Shown here one piece after another: positions 11,728-24,692 of a stretch of DNA of 64,000 bases. Within the stretch, counting starts at the first letter, position 1. Each line of letters begins with the position of its first letter. A model generated the notes under the pieces. The model saw only the letters and a program-made list of their open reading frames with translations. It made no database searches and was not told the origin of the DNA. This DNA comes from Magnaporthiopsis rhizophila (lineage: Eukaryota > Ascomycota > Sordariomycetes > Magnaporthales > Magnaporthaceae). A program made the position numbers and the translations under genes. The DNA lies in the NCBI GenBank assembly GCA_003049465.1, contig PYSS01000025.1, positions 248,001 through 312,000 of the forward strand, written 5' to 3'.

Positions 11728-11772
<45 letters not shown>

Positions 11773-11775
11773 AAN

Positions 11776-11805
<30 letters not shown>
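11728..11805. repeat. 78-bp poly(A) tract with one N (11775)
   Basis: A run broken by a C near 11772 and an N at 11775; length unresolved in the assembly. Confidence 0.9.
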
Positions 11806-11806
<1 letters not shown>

Positions 11807-13025
11807 CCAAAATAACATGGAACCGTCGTGGCAGCCAGAGCGGATCTCCCGGATTCTAGGACCACCTCGGTCCAGGGCAGCCAGCTAGCCCTTCGCTCAG
11901 CTCTTGGAATGGAATTTGACTATAATTGATCCATATGATGCATCATCATCAATCACAGCCCCGGTCCCGCATTCCACCCCCTGGATCCTGGCGGTCGGTC
12001 GCAGGCGGCAGGCAGGCGGCCGAGCGGCGGGGGAGGCAGAAAGGGAGAGAGGAAGGGCAAAAATAACCAAGGATCAACCCCCAACATTCGAACTACGGCA
12101 ATGAAGCAGCAAGCCCGCGGCAAAATTAGGTGTTGCACCAGTCGAGGCGCCAAGGTCTAAACTAACGGCACGCCTTCGGTGAAGCACGGATGGACTGCCA
12201 AACAAGGTGTGCGTCCGGCGTCTCCACGTTCCAGTCGGTTCGATCCAAGAAGGGGCATCACGCGGGCAAAGAAAAATAAAATAAATAAAGAAATAAGTTG
12301 AGATCGTTCATGTCTGGTTTGGATGGAGCTTTTTGTTTTCTTGTGCATCGGTCCGTCGGTCGGTTTCTGAAGCCATCGACAAGCAACACACGGACAAATC
12401 GAGACGAAGCGAGCACGGCGAACCAGCAAAGATCCCCGGAGGGGGTCTAACGCGACACCATCTGACCCCACTCCGATGGGCCACCTCCTACATAATGGGT
12501 TGGTTTAGTTTTGTGCGATGTGAAGACGCAGGGAGGGCAGGACTATACTGGAGTGTTTTTGTTTTTATTTGGTTTTTCTAGTTTACAGACTAGCGCCGTG
12601 AAGCCACCGTGCGAGCGAAAAGCAATCATACAGGCAGAGGAAGGCAGAACAGGCAGAGGAAGGCAGATTTCCACTACTTTGAAAGAAAAGGTTCCAGAAT
12701 ACGGCGCGATCTCAGCACAACACCACAACACCACCGCATAACCAAGACCAGGAGCCAAAATGGGCGGCCGCAGGTGGACTCTTCTTGGGGGTCGCAGCCA
12801 CCATGGCGGCGCAATCAAGGGGGTGACCGTGCCGAGATGGGGTGCTGAGGCGCTAGCGTTCACGGCGTGGAATTTGGGGCGCGCGCCTCCTCCCATCCCA
12901 CCAAGAGACTGGGAAGCAGAGTCATGGCTGGCATCAATGCGCCCGATCCGCGTCTGGCGGGCGACACCACGGCACAAACAAGCCGGATACGCTGGCTCGC
13001 TTTTCGCAGTGTGTTTTGTTATGTT

Positions 13026-13027
<2 letters not shown>

Positions 13028-13062
<35 letters not shown>

Positions 13063-13109
13063 CNNNNNNNNNNNNNNNNNNNNNNNNNNNTTTTTTTTTT
13101 TTTTTTTTT
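13028..13109. repeat. poly(T) tract containing a 27-base N gap (13064-13090)
   Basis: T runs flank a block of Ns. This is the only multi-base gap in the window, so the distance across it is an estimate. Confidence 0.9.
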
Positions 13110-14385
13110 CGTCTACTACCGTACCAAACCACTGCTGCTCAAGAGTCTGGATGTTTGATAGGTGGTGTTGCGCCTTTCTTCATGGCTCTTGCCTGCGCTG
13201 GAACATTGGCCATGCCAAAACAAAAAGCCCGCTTGGCAAAATAAACAATGGGGAATGGGAACAGACAACACTGAATTGTGACGGTACGAGCCCACACCAC
13301 ACTGGCTTTTCTGGCTAGTATAGGCAATCCAATCCCGTAATGGCCACGCAATGCATAATCACAACAGTGCCGCTGCAAGTGACATGACGGCACTCATGAG
13401 CCCATTCTTTTTGTTTTTCATTTTCATTTTATTTTTTTTCCCTTTCCCCTGCGTCGTCGCATTGCGCGCTACCTGCCGGCTGGCTCCCTCTCGACTTGCT
13501 CGCTCTTGTGTGTTGTCGTGCCACCTCCCTCGCTCGCGTTTGCCGCCCGCCGCCACCTTCGGCTCCCGTCAGCAGCAGCAGCAGCGTCAACAAGAAACAA
13601 ACAAAATGCATTTTCTAACCGCCCGCCCATAATGCGACTGGCCCCCATCCTGAAGGAGCTCGGGCAGGAAGAGGTGTACAGGTGTGTGTGCAAGTGACAC
13701 CACCCTCTACATAGAAACCAACACTCCAATCTCGAGTGCAGAAGCGTGAAGGGCTAGAATTTGGTCCGTTTTCGCGCTAGCCAGCCAGACCACCTTTCCC
13801 CTGAAAACGGCGGCGACCAGTGCCATGTGCTTCTTTTTTAGAGTGCAGGGTGGGGAATTGCGTCTTATTTTAAACACTTGTGCTGTTCGATGGAAGCATT
13901 TATCATACAAACTGGAACCCTGGTATGTACATTTTATCAACATCTTTTGCTTTTCTGGTTCGCTTGTTTCTTCTCTTGCATCTTCTTTGATGGGAAAAAG
14001 CGATCCAGGATCTCGATTGATTTTGCATCCATCACCCTGAACCTGAACCCAATTTGACCTCGGGACGGAACAAGCCACCATTTTCTTCTCCCTCCATCAA
14101 ACTCCTCCCCACACACACGCTCTTCCGGACATGTCCGTCCCCCCTTGGTGGCCTACTCTTCTGCTGCATCCCGTCATCAGTCAGTCATCCATCAGTCCCA
14201 CCACCTCGTTTGTAATGCCCGGCAGGTATTTATATCTTGCATTTCAGCTGACGAGATTTTGGAAACGGCTGCCCCAGGCCAGAACCAAAAAATAAAAAAT
14301 AAAATAGGCACGTTTTCTTCCCATTGGTCCGGCGCAGACTTCCGTCGTGGGCGAGGCTAAACAAGTGCCCCGCTGTCCATCCTGG

Positions 14386-14388
<3 letters not shown>

Positions 14389-14429
<41 letters not shown>

Positions 14430-14444
14430 NTTTTTTTTTTTTTT
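14389..14444. repeat. 56-bp poly(T) tract with one N (14430)
   Basis: T run broken only by an N; another member of the poly(dA:dT) series. Confidence 0.9.
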
Positions 14445-17104
14445 GCTGTCCCTGTTTCAATGTGCCCCTGCTCGACCCGTTGTCCACCAAGGAAAACAAT
14501 GATTACCCCCGCCTCGTTTGCCGATGATCGGGTGGTCGCCTCGGTGTGGCTGCATCTGGCTTCTTTGGGTCAATTTCGGGATGCTTTTGCAGCTCAATGC
14601 TTCTTTCCCAACCGTGCCAAGATGGCTTTGCCTATCCGGGTGTGCCTTGCTTGCCATGGCATGGCCCTAGCAAAAAGACTATCTCGGCGTCGTGTGCGGT
14701 CAAATAAGTCGCTCGGTGGCAATAGTGCCCGTGCCCCGTGGCCGTTGTTTTTGCTTTTTCTAGCCTTGGGACCAGCAGCCATCCCACGCTCCAGCTGTCC
14801 CTATAATCCCTCAACTCTATCAAAGCAAGGCTTATTTTTCTCGTGACGGACTGTCTGTCCCCCACGCACGGCTCGTGGACGCGGATGCTGGAAATCCCGC
14901 GAGAGGCTAATATAACTCTCGCGCCTCGTCCTAATAGCCCCGTGCTCCCTGCCCGAGGTCTTGACAAGCCCCCACCACGATCACTAGTGTTGGCAACACC
15001 ACATTCACTAGGCGCCCTCGTTTCTTTTTATTTTCATGCTTTCCGTCATTACAGACCATTCACGTCAGCGTGATTGTGCCCGAAGGGGCGTCCGTGTGGC
15101 TCTGTGCTTTGCGGGAGGCGGCATGTTGTGCCACCACGAAAATTCGATCTCTGTCCTAGCCTCTCTCCCCTCACTCTGGCGTGTTTGCCTGTCCTCTCTG
15201 GATAGCCACCATCTCGATGCACTGTGCCAAACCTTGCCAACAGGATGTCAGAGGCGTGAACACGTGCGCGTGCCACCAGGCACGACGGCGTGTCCCATTA
15301 TGGTTTCTCCGTCCGGCTGTTTTGTCAGTAGTACAGGGAAAGCACAAAAGCCTGGCATGGGGCATTTCATCGAGTCGATGCATCTCGGAACCGGTGGTCC
15401 CTGTTGAACCCGAGAAAGGCAGAGTACAGACTACCCAGATATTTGGCTTCCCCGGCCGTCTTACCCCTGGGACTGGTTCGATAGGAATATCCGACCAAAA
15501 AAAAAAAAAAAAGGAAAAAAAAAAAAGAACGTGACGGAACATTCTTCCTTGTTTGCCCCTGTTTCGGCCGATCTTGATTCCATACCGCTTTCGTCCTTTT
15601 GCTGTTTCCTCTTCTGGTACAAACATACTCCCACGTGGCCGTCGCTCACGCAGCCCTGAGGCCTGAGCGGGTCACGGGACAAGTGCAGCAAACATACATA
15701 TCGCGTCAGTTTCCCCCAATCCTTTCCCCGCCGCGAAACCTTGCTTGCTCCCGTGTGTGGACAACAACGGGCAGAACGAAAACCAAACACCTATCAGAAA
15801 CCCAAGTCGCGTGATCCAACCTGTCGGAAGGCAGACTAAGTTGCAGCTGTTGCGCATGAAGCCGGCATATCGGTCCATACAAAAGGGGAAAGGTCTCCGC
15901 CCGCCCGCCGCCGTCGCCGTCGGGGAGGGAACTTGTTTTTTTTGTTTGACCGTGTTTCCGTCCACGGAGGACAAGCAAGCAGCCAAGGCGGTGCATGCAG
16001 CAAAGAGAGAAAAAAATATGTTACCCTTCCCTTGCATCGCGTGACCAGGTCGGGATCATTGTTTTGAACTCGTCGCCGTCCTCCCTCCCCTCTCTTCTCC
16101 CCGCCAGGAGAGCGGAGTCGGGTATCACAGCGTCGATCGATATACTGCTTCGTTTCTCGGTGCTTGATACCGTCATGACACGCCTCTGTCTAAGGATAAG
16201 AGTTTAGGCGGGTTGCTGAGAGAGCACAGATAGACTGATGCGGTTCGGCAACCTGTCCGAGAAGCCATCCGGCGGTACGAGTCAGCCGCGTGCGTGCGGA
16301 TGTCGTCTGGTCACAGTGGGAGGGGAAGGGGGTTGATCCCTGAAGGCTCGGCCGTTTGCGAAGCCAGTGTTCGTCTGAAAATCACACCTTCCTCCATCTT
16401 TTTTCCCCATCCTCTCCACTCTCCGTTCTGTGGCTGCTTTTATCCTTCCTATTTGGAATGTCTTATTTCATCCCTTTTTTACGGCTTCCCCACTCCGCAC
16501 CCGTTTCAACGCCCGCATCGGGCTGCGACGACGGACGAAGGGCGGGCCATCCGTGCAAGGCTGTGTTCAACAGCCCCGTTTTCCATGTTGCCCAGGTAGC
16601 CTCGCCCCGGAAAGGCTCGGCCAGGGATCAAGGGATTTGGGCTTGGTTGTGTTCCCCTCCCTCGGCTGATGCCAAGCCTTTCCCGATCGACCCGATTTTT
16701 TGGTTTTAGATCTTCCATTCCTTTTGCCCTCTTTTCACTCGCCGCCCGTATGTATCGGGTGGACGGAGAGAGGCAGAGAGGTCTTTTCGGGCAGCCTGGT
16801 GACCATCATTTGTGTGACATTCCCCGTTGGCGACGTGATATTCAACAAGGCTCGGCGCCAGGGCCGAGAAAACTCGGCGCCTGTGTTTGGTTTTACCTAT
16901 GTGGGGGGTTCCCGCACACGGCCGCACCATTATCGCTTTGTCTCTTTCGGAACCACACTCTTTTCGTCTTGTTGAAATCGTCTCGTCTAAAAGTTCTTTC
17001 GGGCGGTGGGGTTGGACTTGCCGGACTGCACCATCAACTCAAACGGGGGCCGCAACGGTTTTCCTCTTCCGTCCAGTAACAAAATGACTTACCACACACC
17101 GCTG

Positions 17105-17145
<41 letters not shown>

Positions 17146-20100
17146 AGCACTCTCTACCTACACTCGTGACTTCGAGGCGCATCATGCTGCTGGGGGCAGT
17201 TACATTACATGCACTTCACCCTTGCTCGCGCCGAGGCTGTGCTGTGCACTTCCACTCTATATAACACACTGTCTTGACCGACATCCATAGATAGGGCAGC
17301 CTGCTATTGTGCTGCGACTCTGGGATCTTGATGGTCTGACATATTGACCTACTGGGATCTGCGCCGATGTGAGAGCATAAAAGTAAGCAAAGTAGCTATA
17401 CTCACAATCACCGCGGAAGCGCCGAGGAAACTGGATCCGACAGAGGCTTAGAAATGGCAGGCAAAGAAAAAAACCAGATGTGGTCTCTCAGTGCCCTTTG
17501 TGCTACGATATGTTTCACGTTCCACCACCGCCTGGGCCAGAGCGGCCTTCCTCCGTATTGGCATCGCCGTCCGCCGAGGCGAGACGCATACGTGCATACA
17601 TATTGTCTCCCGTACACAGCCCACCGACTCCTACCCTCACGCTTAAAATATATTATTCCCGGCATGGGTCGCCCTTTTCGTCGTCCCGCATCGGCCGCCT
17701 GCGTGCCAGGCCGCTTCCTCGTCGGCCCTTCCTCTGTCGGGGGATCCGCACCATCCCCCGAGGACGGATCGTGATCCGATCGATTTTCCTCTCACCACTG
17801 CTGACATACCTGACCTTTGATGCCCGTTGTCAGACTCGGCCGGGTTGATGGCTGGCCCCCGAGTATCTCACTCCCGTCTCAACGAGGCATGACAGTGGCG
17901 CGGAAACTGGATAAATCAAAACGAGAAAAAGATTGTCGGGCCATGCGACTCTGTCATCCTGTCGTCTCTGCTTGTGTCCCCGTACTATGCCCGCCCGCCT
18001 GGCCGGCCAGACCCTGCCGGGCCAAACAGTCACAGCTCGTACTGTTAACTGCTCGATTTGCGCTGAGCACGAACGGGAAACAAGAGCCAAAACCTCCCAT
18101 GTGCCGGAAAAACTCGCCAGGCTGAGTGTCAGGGATGAGGCATGTAGGTAATGGGGCATGAAGGTGGAAGGTGCTGACGACACCCCGCCATCTAGATTCG
18201 TCTTGCGCCCCAGAAAGTAATGCGCGTCACAGGCAAACGTCAACCAGCAAAGCCCCTCCTCGGCCACGCCGGAGGCCTAGAGACAAACCGAGGCGACCGA
18301 CGAGACCCCGCTTCTCGTAGTGTACCTGTCCTCCCGCCTCCCCGAGAGAAACGCCGGGAGTGTGGGCATCATAGTCGGGGTACGGGGCTGTCCCGGCCAC
18401 CATGGGACAAGGTGAACAAGGGAATTGTACGCGTCCACACACATACGGGCAGATGCGGGGTGAATAAAATGGAAGCTAAGGTGAAAATACGATGAGAATA
18501 ATAGGGCCACTCCCTGTCTGTCTGTCTTGTTGCACAGTAAAAAGCACAGTCCTGTTTTCTATACACTCACACCCGCCTCATCCACACCCACACGCCCAGA
18601 CAAAACAAACCATTTACATAGCACAAAGCAAGCCGCCACCGAAAGCCCACCTCCTTACTAGCCCAGCCCTGGATGAAGCTGCAGGATCTCCAGCCATTTC
18701 CTTTTTTTATTTTTTCCTGATCGTGATCGGATCGGATGAGGGGCGACGGACGGAACTTTGTCTCACAGCCACACGGGGATGTTTGTTTCTTTGCTGCCCG
18801 ATACCGGGGCGGGCCAGCTAAAGAATCACCAGTCATATTCCTGGCCAGCTACTGCATGTCTATTTCTTTTGGGCTTGCATTTTTCCTTATTTTTACCAGG
18901 TGCTGGCCTCACTCCGCTGGAGCCAGCCACGATCCAGCAAGGTGAAGTTTTTGGCAGGGGATGGGGTGTATGTGTGTCGTGTTCACTCTGTCGTGGTGGC
19001 TTGGTGTTTCTTTTTCTCCCCCCTGCGCGCCACCTGTCGAGAGCTGGTTGGCGAGCGATCCAAGGAAAGCTCCAGAAAAAGCCACCTCAAAAAGAACACA
19101 CCTCTAGACTCTCACATTGTGTGACGCTGCAAAAAACCCAGCAGAACGGTAGCCTCTGGTTCACAAAAGAGCCCAACGCCGCCCTGTCTTTACCCTCGGT
19201 GTATCGTGGGGCGAGGGGCGGCGCCGTGGCGTGGATGGCCGCGGTGTGAAGCGTCGCACCTTGTCTGGTTGCGATATGGAACGACTGGACATGAGAACAG
19301 ATTAAGGAGGTGACTCATAGATGCCCGTTCAACCCAGCAGCGGCAAAGGAACTCCACAGAGCGTTCGTCGGGACTACGATGTAGCAAACCACAAAGCGTC
19401 GCAGTTCCGAGGCGGTGGTATGGACACATGTTAGGCTTTCCAGAAGCGGCCGAAATCTGGGGCGAGGGGTGATGAGCGAGAGCCCAAGTTGGGATCTTCC
19501 TTTGCGTCTGTGCGGACGGTTTAATGTGAATCCTGGAGTTCGCCCGCCATAGATATGACGGCACGTTGACCGCTGCCGACGTGAGAGGCAGTTGGAACCT
19601 CCCATCCGCCGACAGCCTCAAGTTCGTGGTGCCACGAGATCCATAGATCGTTGTCTCACGAGGGCGGGGCGCAGGGGGGTATAGTAGGGGCCGACTCGAA
19701 GTCATAGATAGACACCTGCAGATGTGGAGGACCGACCCAGCGAAGGACGAGCGAGTCATCCAGAGACGAGGCGAGGCGATGACGTGACGTCCATACAGCA
19801 ACAGAAAAGACAGGACGCAAACGGCGTTTCTTGTCGTAACGGCGATTTGAGACTTCGGCCCCCCCTTTTTTGTCTTCCATCGTGCGACTGCCCGAGATGA
19901 AAGGGCTTGCGACGACCCAATCGCCGGACGCCGAGTCAGGCATCGGCGGAACAAGCTCGGGAAATCGCCAGTATTGCCAAGCAAGGAAATAACAGAATAA
20001 AGATTAGGAAGAAAACGAGACGAAAACGCCCCTCAAAAAGCCAGCGCAACGCCGATGCCACCCAGAACAAGCCAAAACCAAAAGAAACAACTCACGTGCT

Positions 20101-21403
20101 GCGATGAGGCGGGGATGCCGACATGTGAGGAAGACTAAAGCCAAGCCAAGACGACTTGGCCGTGTTCTCGGACGATAAAGCCAGCCGCTTAGTTGCCAAT
20201 GAAGACAGAAACCTACTCCCAAAACACCCAAGTCAGTCTGCTGCTGCTGCTGCCCAAGGCCGAGCGAGGTGATGTGTGTTTCGGGGGCTTACCGCCATGG
20301 CGACACAACAGATGCTGATGTATGGGCTCAACCGCTCGCCCACTCTTGCAGATTTCCAGAATATGCCCATGAACCTGTCGTGTGTGTCATGTTAGCCTCG
20401 ATGCATTGTATCGCCGGTCCAGAATCTCCTCCCTCAGCGGTGAAGCCTCAAGACGTACCCCTCTTTCCTGTTGTCCAGCAGGGCTGGAAATATGGCGTGG
20501 ACGTATGTGCTCGTGCAGATCAGGAGGAGGATAACGAGTAGCAGCGACTGGAAGTTGAACAGGGCGGCCTGTCGTCGGGTTGCACTTCGTCAGCACTGGA
20601 CAGAGAGGTTGGGCAACGGGCGTCGCGCTTGTTCGACATCAGGGCAAGCAAAAGCAAGGGCTAAAAGCGCCCACGTACCATCTTGGCTTTGGCTGCTCGA
20701 GGTGCGATCAGGATAAGAAGCAACAGGGGTTGGGGACCTTTTTTGCGGCGCGAGATGTAGAGGCCGGCGTGTCTGGCCTTCTTGGGTGTGAGGAAGACTT
20801 TCGGGCGAATCTGGCCTGGACAGCACGGCGTTTTCCTGTGGGCGGTGTTTCGGCGGTGTTGGTCGTCGCGTCGCAAGGCTGGTGAGCTCGTTGGCTGTGT
20901 AGTGGATTGATTGGACATGCTGTCATCGGAAGAACAGCTTTTCAAATTTGCTGGCCAAAGACAGCCTGGCCCCCACCGTTGCTGGAGCTCTCCCGCGTGG
21001 CTCGGTTGGCGCTGTGGGGTAGTGCGCCCCCGCCTATAATGGATCCTGGTAACCTTATGCGCTGGAAGCTGCCGGATTGGCGCTTTGGCGCGGCAGGAAA
21101 TGCAGGCGGCGGCGGCGGCGCGTTGTCTGCGATCGAGAAGCATCAAATCCGGCATCGACTGCACCACTATAAACCACAAGTGTCGCTGGGAAACGAAGGC
21201 GCAATTGAAGCCTGAGATATCTCTGTCTCTGCGCGCGCAACCGAACGATAGCTCTTGACAGCACCGACCGCCCGACGACGTCCAGCGCGATCAACCCAAG
21301 GCTTTGGACGACTTGCCGACGCAAGACGCATCTATCTATCATCGCCCGCGCACGCTATACCATTCACCCATTCCATGCGAGCTCCGTCAACCAATAGCCC
21401 AAG
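14445..21403. other. gene-free interval upstream of TAF13
   Basis: Seven kilobases with no open frame showing a known domain, sustained codon bias or a coherent exon/intron chain. It contains pyrimidine-rich stretches, a (GT)n microsatellite at 17106-17143 and short A/T runs. The longest single frame (19190-19984, minus, 264 codons) is Arg/Ser/Pro-rich with no motif. Non-coding transcripts or a very long UTR cannot be excluded from sequence alone. Confidence 0.5.
17106..17143. repeat. (GT)n microsatellite
   Basis: About 18 uninterrupted TG units. Confidence 0.95.
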
Positions 21404-22054
21404 ATGGAGCCCAGGGCACGAGCCGGCAAGAATGTCGGCAAGATGAACTTTGGCAACGTCGAGTGTGAGCTGCCCTCATCCTCTCCTCTCTTTATCTATA
21501 CAAATCATTCTCCCGGCTGGCTTCTAACCAGACAATCTTCCCTATCAGTGTCATCGCTCCTCTACGGCTGCGGCGACGTGCGCCACCCGCTCCCCGAGAC
21601 CATGAAGGTGCTGGACGAGATCGCGACCGAGTTCATCCAGGGCCTGTCGTTCGAAGCCACGCGCATGGCGCAGTACTCGGGCCGGCAAAAGGTCAAGTAC
21701 GAGGACTTTGAGTTCTCGTTCCGCCGCAACCCCCAGTACCTCGGCCGCGTCCAGGAGGTGTTTGAGCTGAAGAAGTCCATCGCCGAGGCCCGCAAGGCCT
21801 TCAACGACGAAACCCTGCTCAAGGACACGGCGGGTCTGAAGCAGCTCGCCGCCGACGCGGGCGTGGCCACAGCCGCCAACGGAAAGGCCGAGAGCGAGGC
21901 GGGCGGCCGCGGCGGTGCGCGGAGCGTCAGCGGGAGGAGTGCTGCCGGCAGGGGGAAGAAGAGGAAGCACGAAGATGTGGCCGAGGATGAGGAGCTGGGC
22001 GATCAGGACGATGACCCTGAGGCCCTGATGGAGCTGACGGGGAAGAAGCGATGA
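21404..22054 (+). CDS. taf13: TFIID subunit TAF13
   Basis: Two exons, 21404-21464 and 21549-22054, encode 188 residues. The 84-nt intron has a GTGAGC donor, a TTCTAAC branch motif and a CAG acceptor, and interrupts a Leu codon. The core is a histone fold. It begins at LSSLLYGCGDVRHP, continues through VLDEIATEFIQGLSFEA and reaches KVKYEDFEFSFRRNP. That is the TAF13/Spt3-type fold, which pairs with TAF11 inside TFIID for RNA polymerase II initiation in the nucleus. A fungal C-terminal extension carries a basic GRGKKRKHED stretch, a possible nuclear localisation signal, and an acidic tail. The intron length is a multiple of three and has no stop, so retention would still give an open frame of 216 residues. 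Confidence 0.92.
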   Translation: MEPRARAGKNVGKMNFGNVECELPSSSPLFIYTNHSPGWLLTRQSSLSVSSLLYGCGDVRHPLPETMKVLDEIATEFIQGLSFEATRMAQYSGRQKVKYEDFEFSFRRNPQYLGRVQEVFELKKSIAEARKAFNDETLLKDTAGLKQLAADAGVATAANGKAESEAGGRGGARSVSGRSAAGRGKKRKHEDVAEDEELGDQDDDPEALMELTGKKR

Positions 22055-23190
22055 ATATTGCGATTCTGGCTTCTTATTCTGGTGTCTTTCGGTTGCGGGG
22101 CGGCGGCACAAATATTCCTCATATCTCTTCCTCCTTCCCCTTGCTTTTTTCTATCGGTCCTTGGGCTTGGATTTGGGTCTTGGGTGGTCCTCGACGTCAT
22201 CGCAATAATGGATCTGGCGGTTAGAAGGCGTTGGTTTTAAACGGAGTCTTGGGCGTTTTATTATAGCCTTCATGGAACTTGCTTGCTGCTTTTGGATACT
22301 TGCAGTCCTCTTCTCCGAACATCTCTACCGGAACCATTGACAAACCGGAATCCGTGAGTCTTCCACTCCCGCGCAGATTTAACGACAAAATAACCCAAAC
22401 AACCAACGAACTCTATGCCTGTAGACGAACACATGGACATACCTTTTTTCTTTTTGTCTTGATCTTGAAGTTCACAAGACCTCCCTGCCCTGCACCTCCA
22501 TTGTCGAGAGCACGCACTGCCTTGCAAGACTCAAATTTGCACTCTCGGACTTTGCATGCACAACAGTGGGGGCGCATCGGCGGGTGACCAACATGTCGGC
22601 CGAGACAATGATGGCTGGCTCACTGGGCCTCACCCGGACTTTGCGGTATCGGCCGGGAATGCAGAAAAGAGGAAAAGCCGCCACCAGAAGCGGGGTCGAT
22701 TATGCACTTGTGCCATCACCCTTTCAATCATCTCACGACAGGCCCTGCTTGACCGGCTGCAGCCTCTCCGTCAATACTGGCCTTCATTGGCCGTGGGCTT
22801 GTCATCCCTTGCACATCCCCGCACCACCTACATCCACAGCCTCCGGGTCGGACAGCCTGCTCCAGCTGCCACAGTTAGTTGCGTGTCTGGGTGGCTGATC
22901 TCCCTCTTGTCTACTTGACCCTAGCCAGCTGCAGTCTTGTCGTCACATTCCAGTTGCATGCGGGCACCTCCGCCCTCCCCCGCCTTGCCCCAGGTCGATA
23001 TAAGAAGAGGGTTTCGCGCCGGATTATCTGTGCTGTCACATCGATCTTTGGCTTGTTTGGATCCTGAGATTACGATATCCAGATTTGTTAAATAAACCAG
23101 CCTTCCTACTTGAGTTTCCATGCTGGATCTGTCGTGAGAATCTGCCTTCGTGCGTGTGTCTCTCAGGGGTGGCTATATATAAATAAAAAA
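22055..23190. other. TAF13 3' region and transporter promoter
   Basis: No gene seen. A TATA-like CTATATATAAATA lies immediately before the transporter ATG (about 23173-23185). Confidence 0.5.
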
Positions 23191-24692
23191 ATGAGCCTCG
23201 GCCAGCCTGCTCGGCCCAAAGCCGAGTCCATCCCCATGGGAAACGATAGCAGTAGCGGCATCAACGGCGGCTCATCCCACGCCGCACCGCCATTTCAGCC
23301 CCCACACCCCTCCCCTCTCAAAGCCCAGACGCTCTCGACATGGACAAAACACCGCGCCGCGATCCTCATGCTCGCCGCAACCCTCTGCGGCATCACCATG
23401 AACACATGCGCGCGCTTCCTCGAGCACGGCGGCGGCGGCGGGGACAGCAAAGACCCATCGCGACGGCCCATGCACCCGATGCAGATGCTCCTGGTGCGCA
23501 TGGCCGTCACCGTCTTCTTCAGCAGCGTCTACATGCGCTGGCGGCCGTCACCGCAGTTCCCGTGGGGCGTCCGCGAGATCCGGGGCCTGCTGCTGCTGCG
23601 CGGCGTGTGCGGCTTCTTCGGCATCTGGGGCATGTGGCAGTCCCTGATGTACCTGCCGCTGGCCGAGGCGACCGTCATCACCTTCCTCGCGCCCTCCTTC
23701 ACGGGCTACGTGTGCCACGTCCTCATCCACGAGCCGTTTACGCGCCCGGAGCAGATCGCGTCGTTTGTGGCACTCGCTGGCGTCGTCATCATCGCCCGCC
23801 CGACATCGCTGCTGGGCTTGTCGGGTGGCGGCGGTGGGGAGCCCGTTGGCGGTTCGCACCAGTGGGCGGCGGCGGCGGCGGTTGGGAATAATGCGACTGG
23901 CAGGGCCGGGGCGGAGAACGGCGGAGAAGGGGATGGCGTTACGCCTGCGCAGAGGCTGGGGGCCGTTGGCATTGCGCTCGTCGGTGTCCTGGGCACCGCG
24001 GGGGCCTACACGACTATCCGGAAGATGGGCGCGCGAGTGAACCCGCTCGTGCCAACCTATGTATGTGGTCTCCGCGTTGATATCCTTCATGACAAAAGAA
24101 AAGACGCCATAAGCTGACGCTAAAAAATGTCGATTCACCCAAGTACTTCGCCTGGATATGCACCATCGTTTCCCTCGCCGCCCTCGTGCTCGGGCCCATC
24201 CTGGACATTGGGCAGCCGGAGCTGCGGTTCCGGATGCCGCACGGGGCGTGGGAGTGCCTGCTGCTGCTCGTCATCTGCGTGGCCGGGTTCCTGACGCAGT
24301 TCCTGCTCACGGCCGCCCTGGGCGGCGTGAAAGGCGGCAGCGCGGCCAGCCAGGCGGCGACGCGGAACCGGGCCACGTCCATGTCGTACACGGCCATGGT
24401 CTTTGCCGCCGTGAGCGACAAGCTCGTGTTCGGCATCGACATGGACGCCGCGACCCTCGTCGGCTCCGTGCTGATCATCGGGAGCGCCATGTGGGCTGCG
24501 TTTTCCAAGAAAGAGGAGGCGGCGCCGGCGGCGGAGCGGCCGCGGGAGGATGACGACTTGGAGTCCGGGACTGGAGGTGCGGCTGCGCCTGCTGGTGGGA
24601 ATGGAGAGGATGCCAGGCTGCTTTCGGATCGGGAGGGATCTAGTGACGAGGAGTCTAGTGATGAGGAGGGGACAGGAAAAGTAGCCCGGTAA
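23191..24692 (+). CDS. multispanning drug/metabolite (EamA/SLC35-like) transporter
   Basis: Exons 23191-24060 and 24144-24692 encode 472 residues; the 83-nt intron has GTATGT and AAG ends and lies between codons (PTY|YFAW). The protein has about ten hydrophobic helices in two halves, the EamA arrangement. The first half includes LMLAATLCGITMN, the conserved RGVCGFFGIWGMWQSL and PLAEATVITFLAPSF. The second includes VGIALVGVLGTAGAYTTIRKMG and MVFAAVSDKLVFG. The PLAEATVITFLAP block is typical of fungal SLC35G1-like members, whose substrates are mostly unknown; the protein should sit in an internal or plasma membrane. A Gly-rich loop and a long acidic Ser/Glu C-tail are low complexity. ATG 23191 was preferred over an in-frame frame start at 23110 because it follows the TATA-like tract and matches the family start. 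Confidence 0.85.

Noticed and set aside
19190..19984. 264-codon minus-strand frame
   Set aside because: Arg/Ser/Pro-rich without motif, codon bias or conserved-looking block; probably chance in non-coding DNA.
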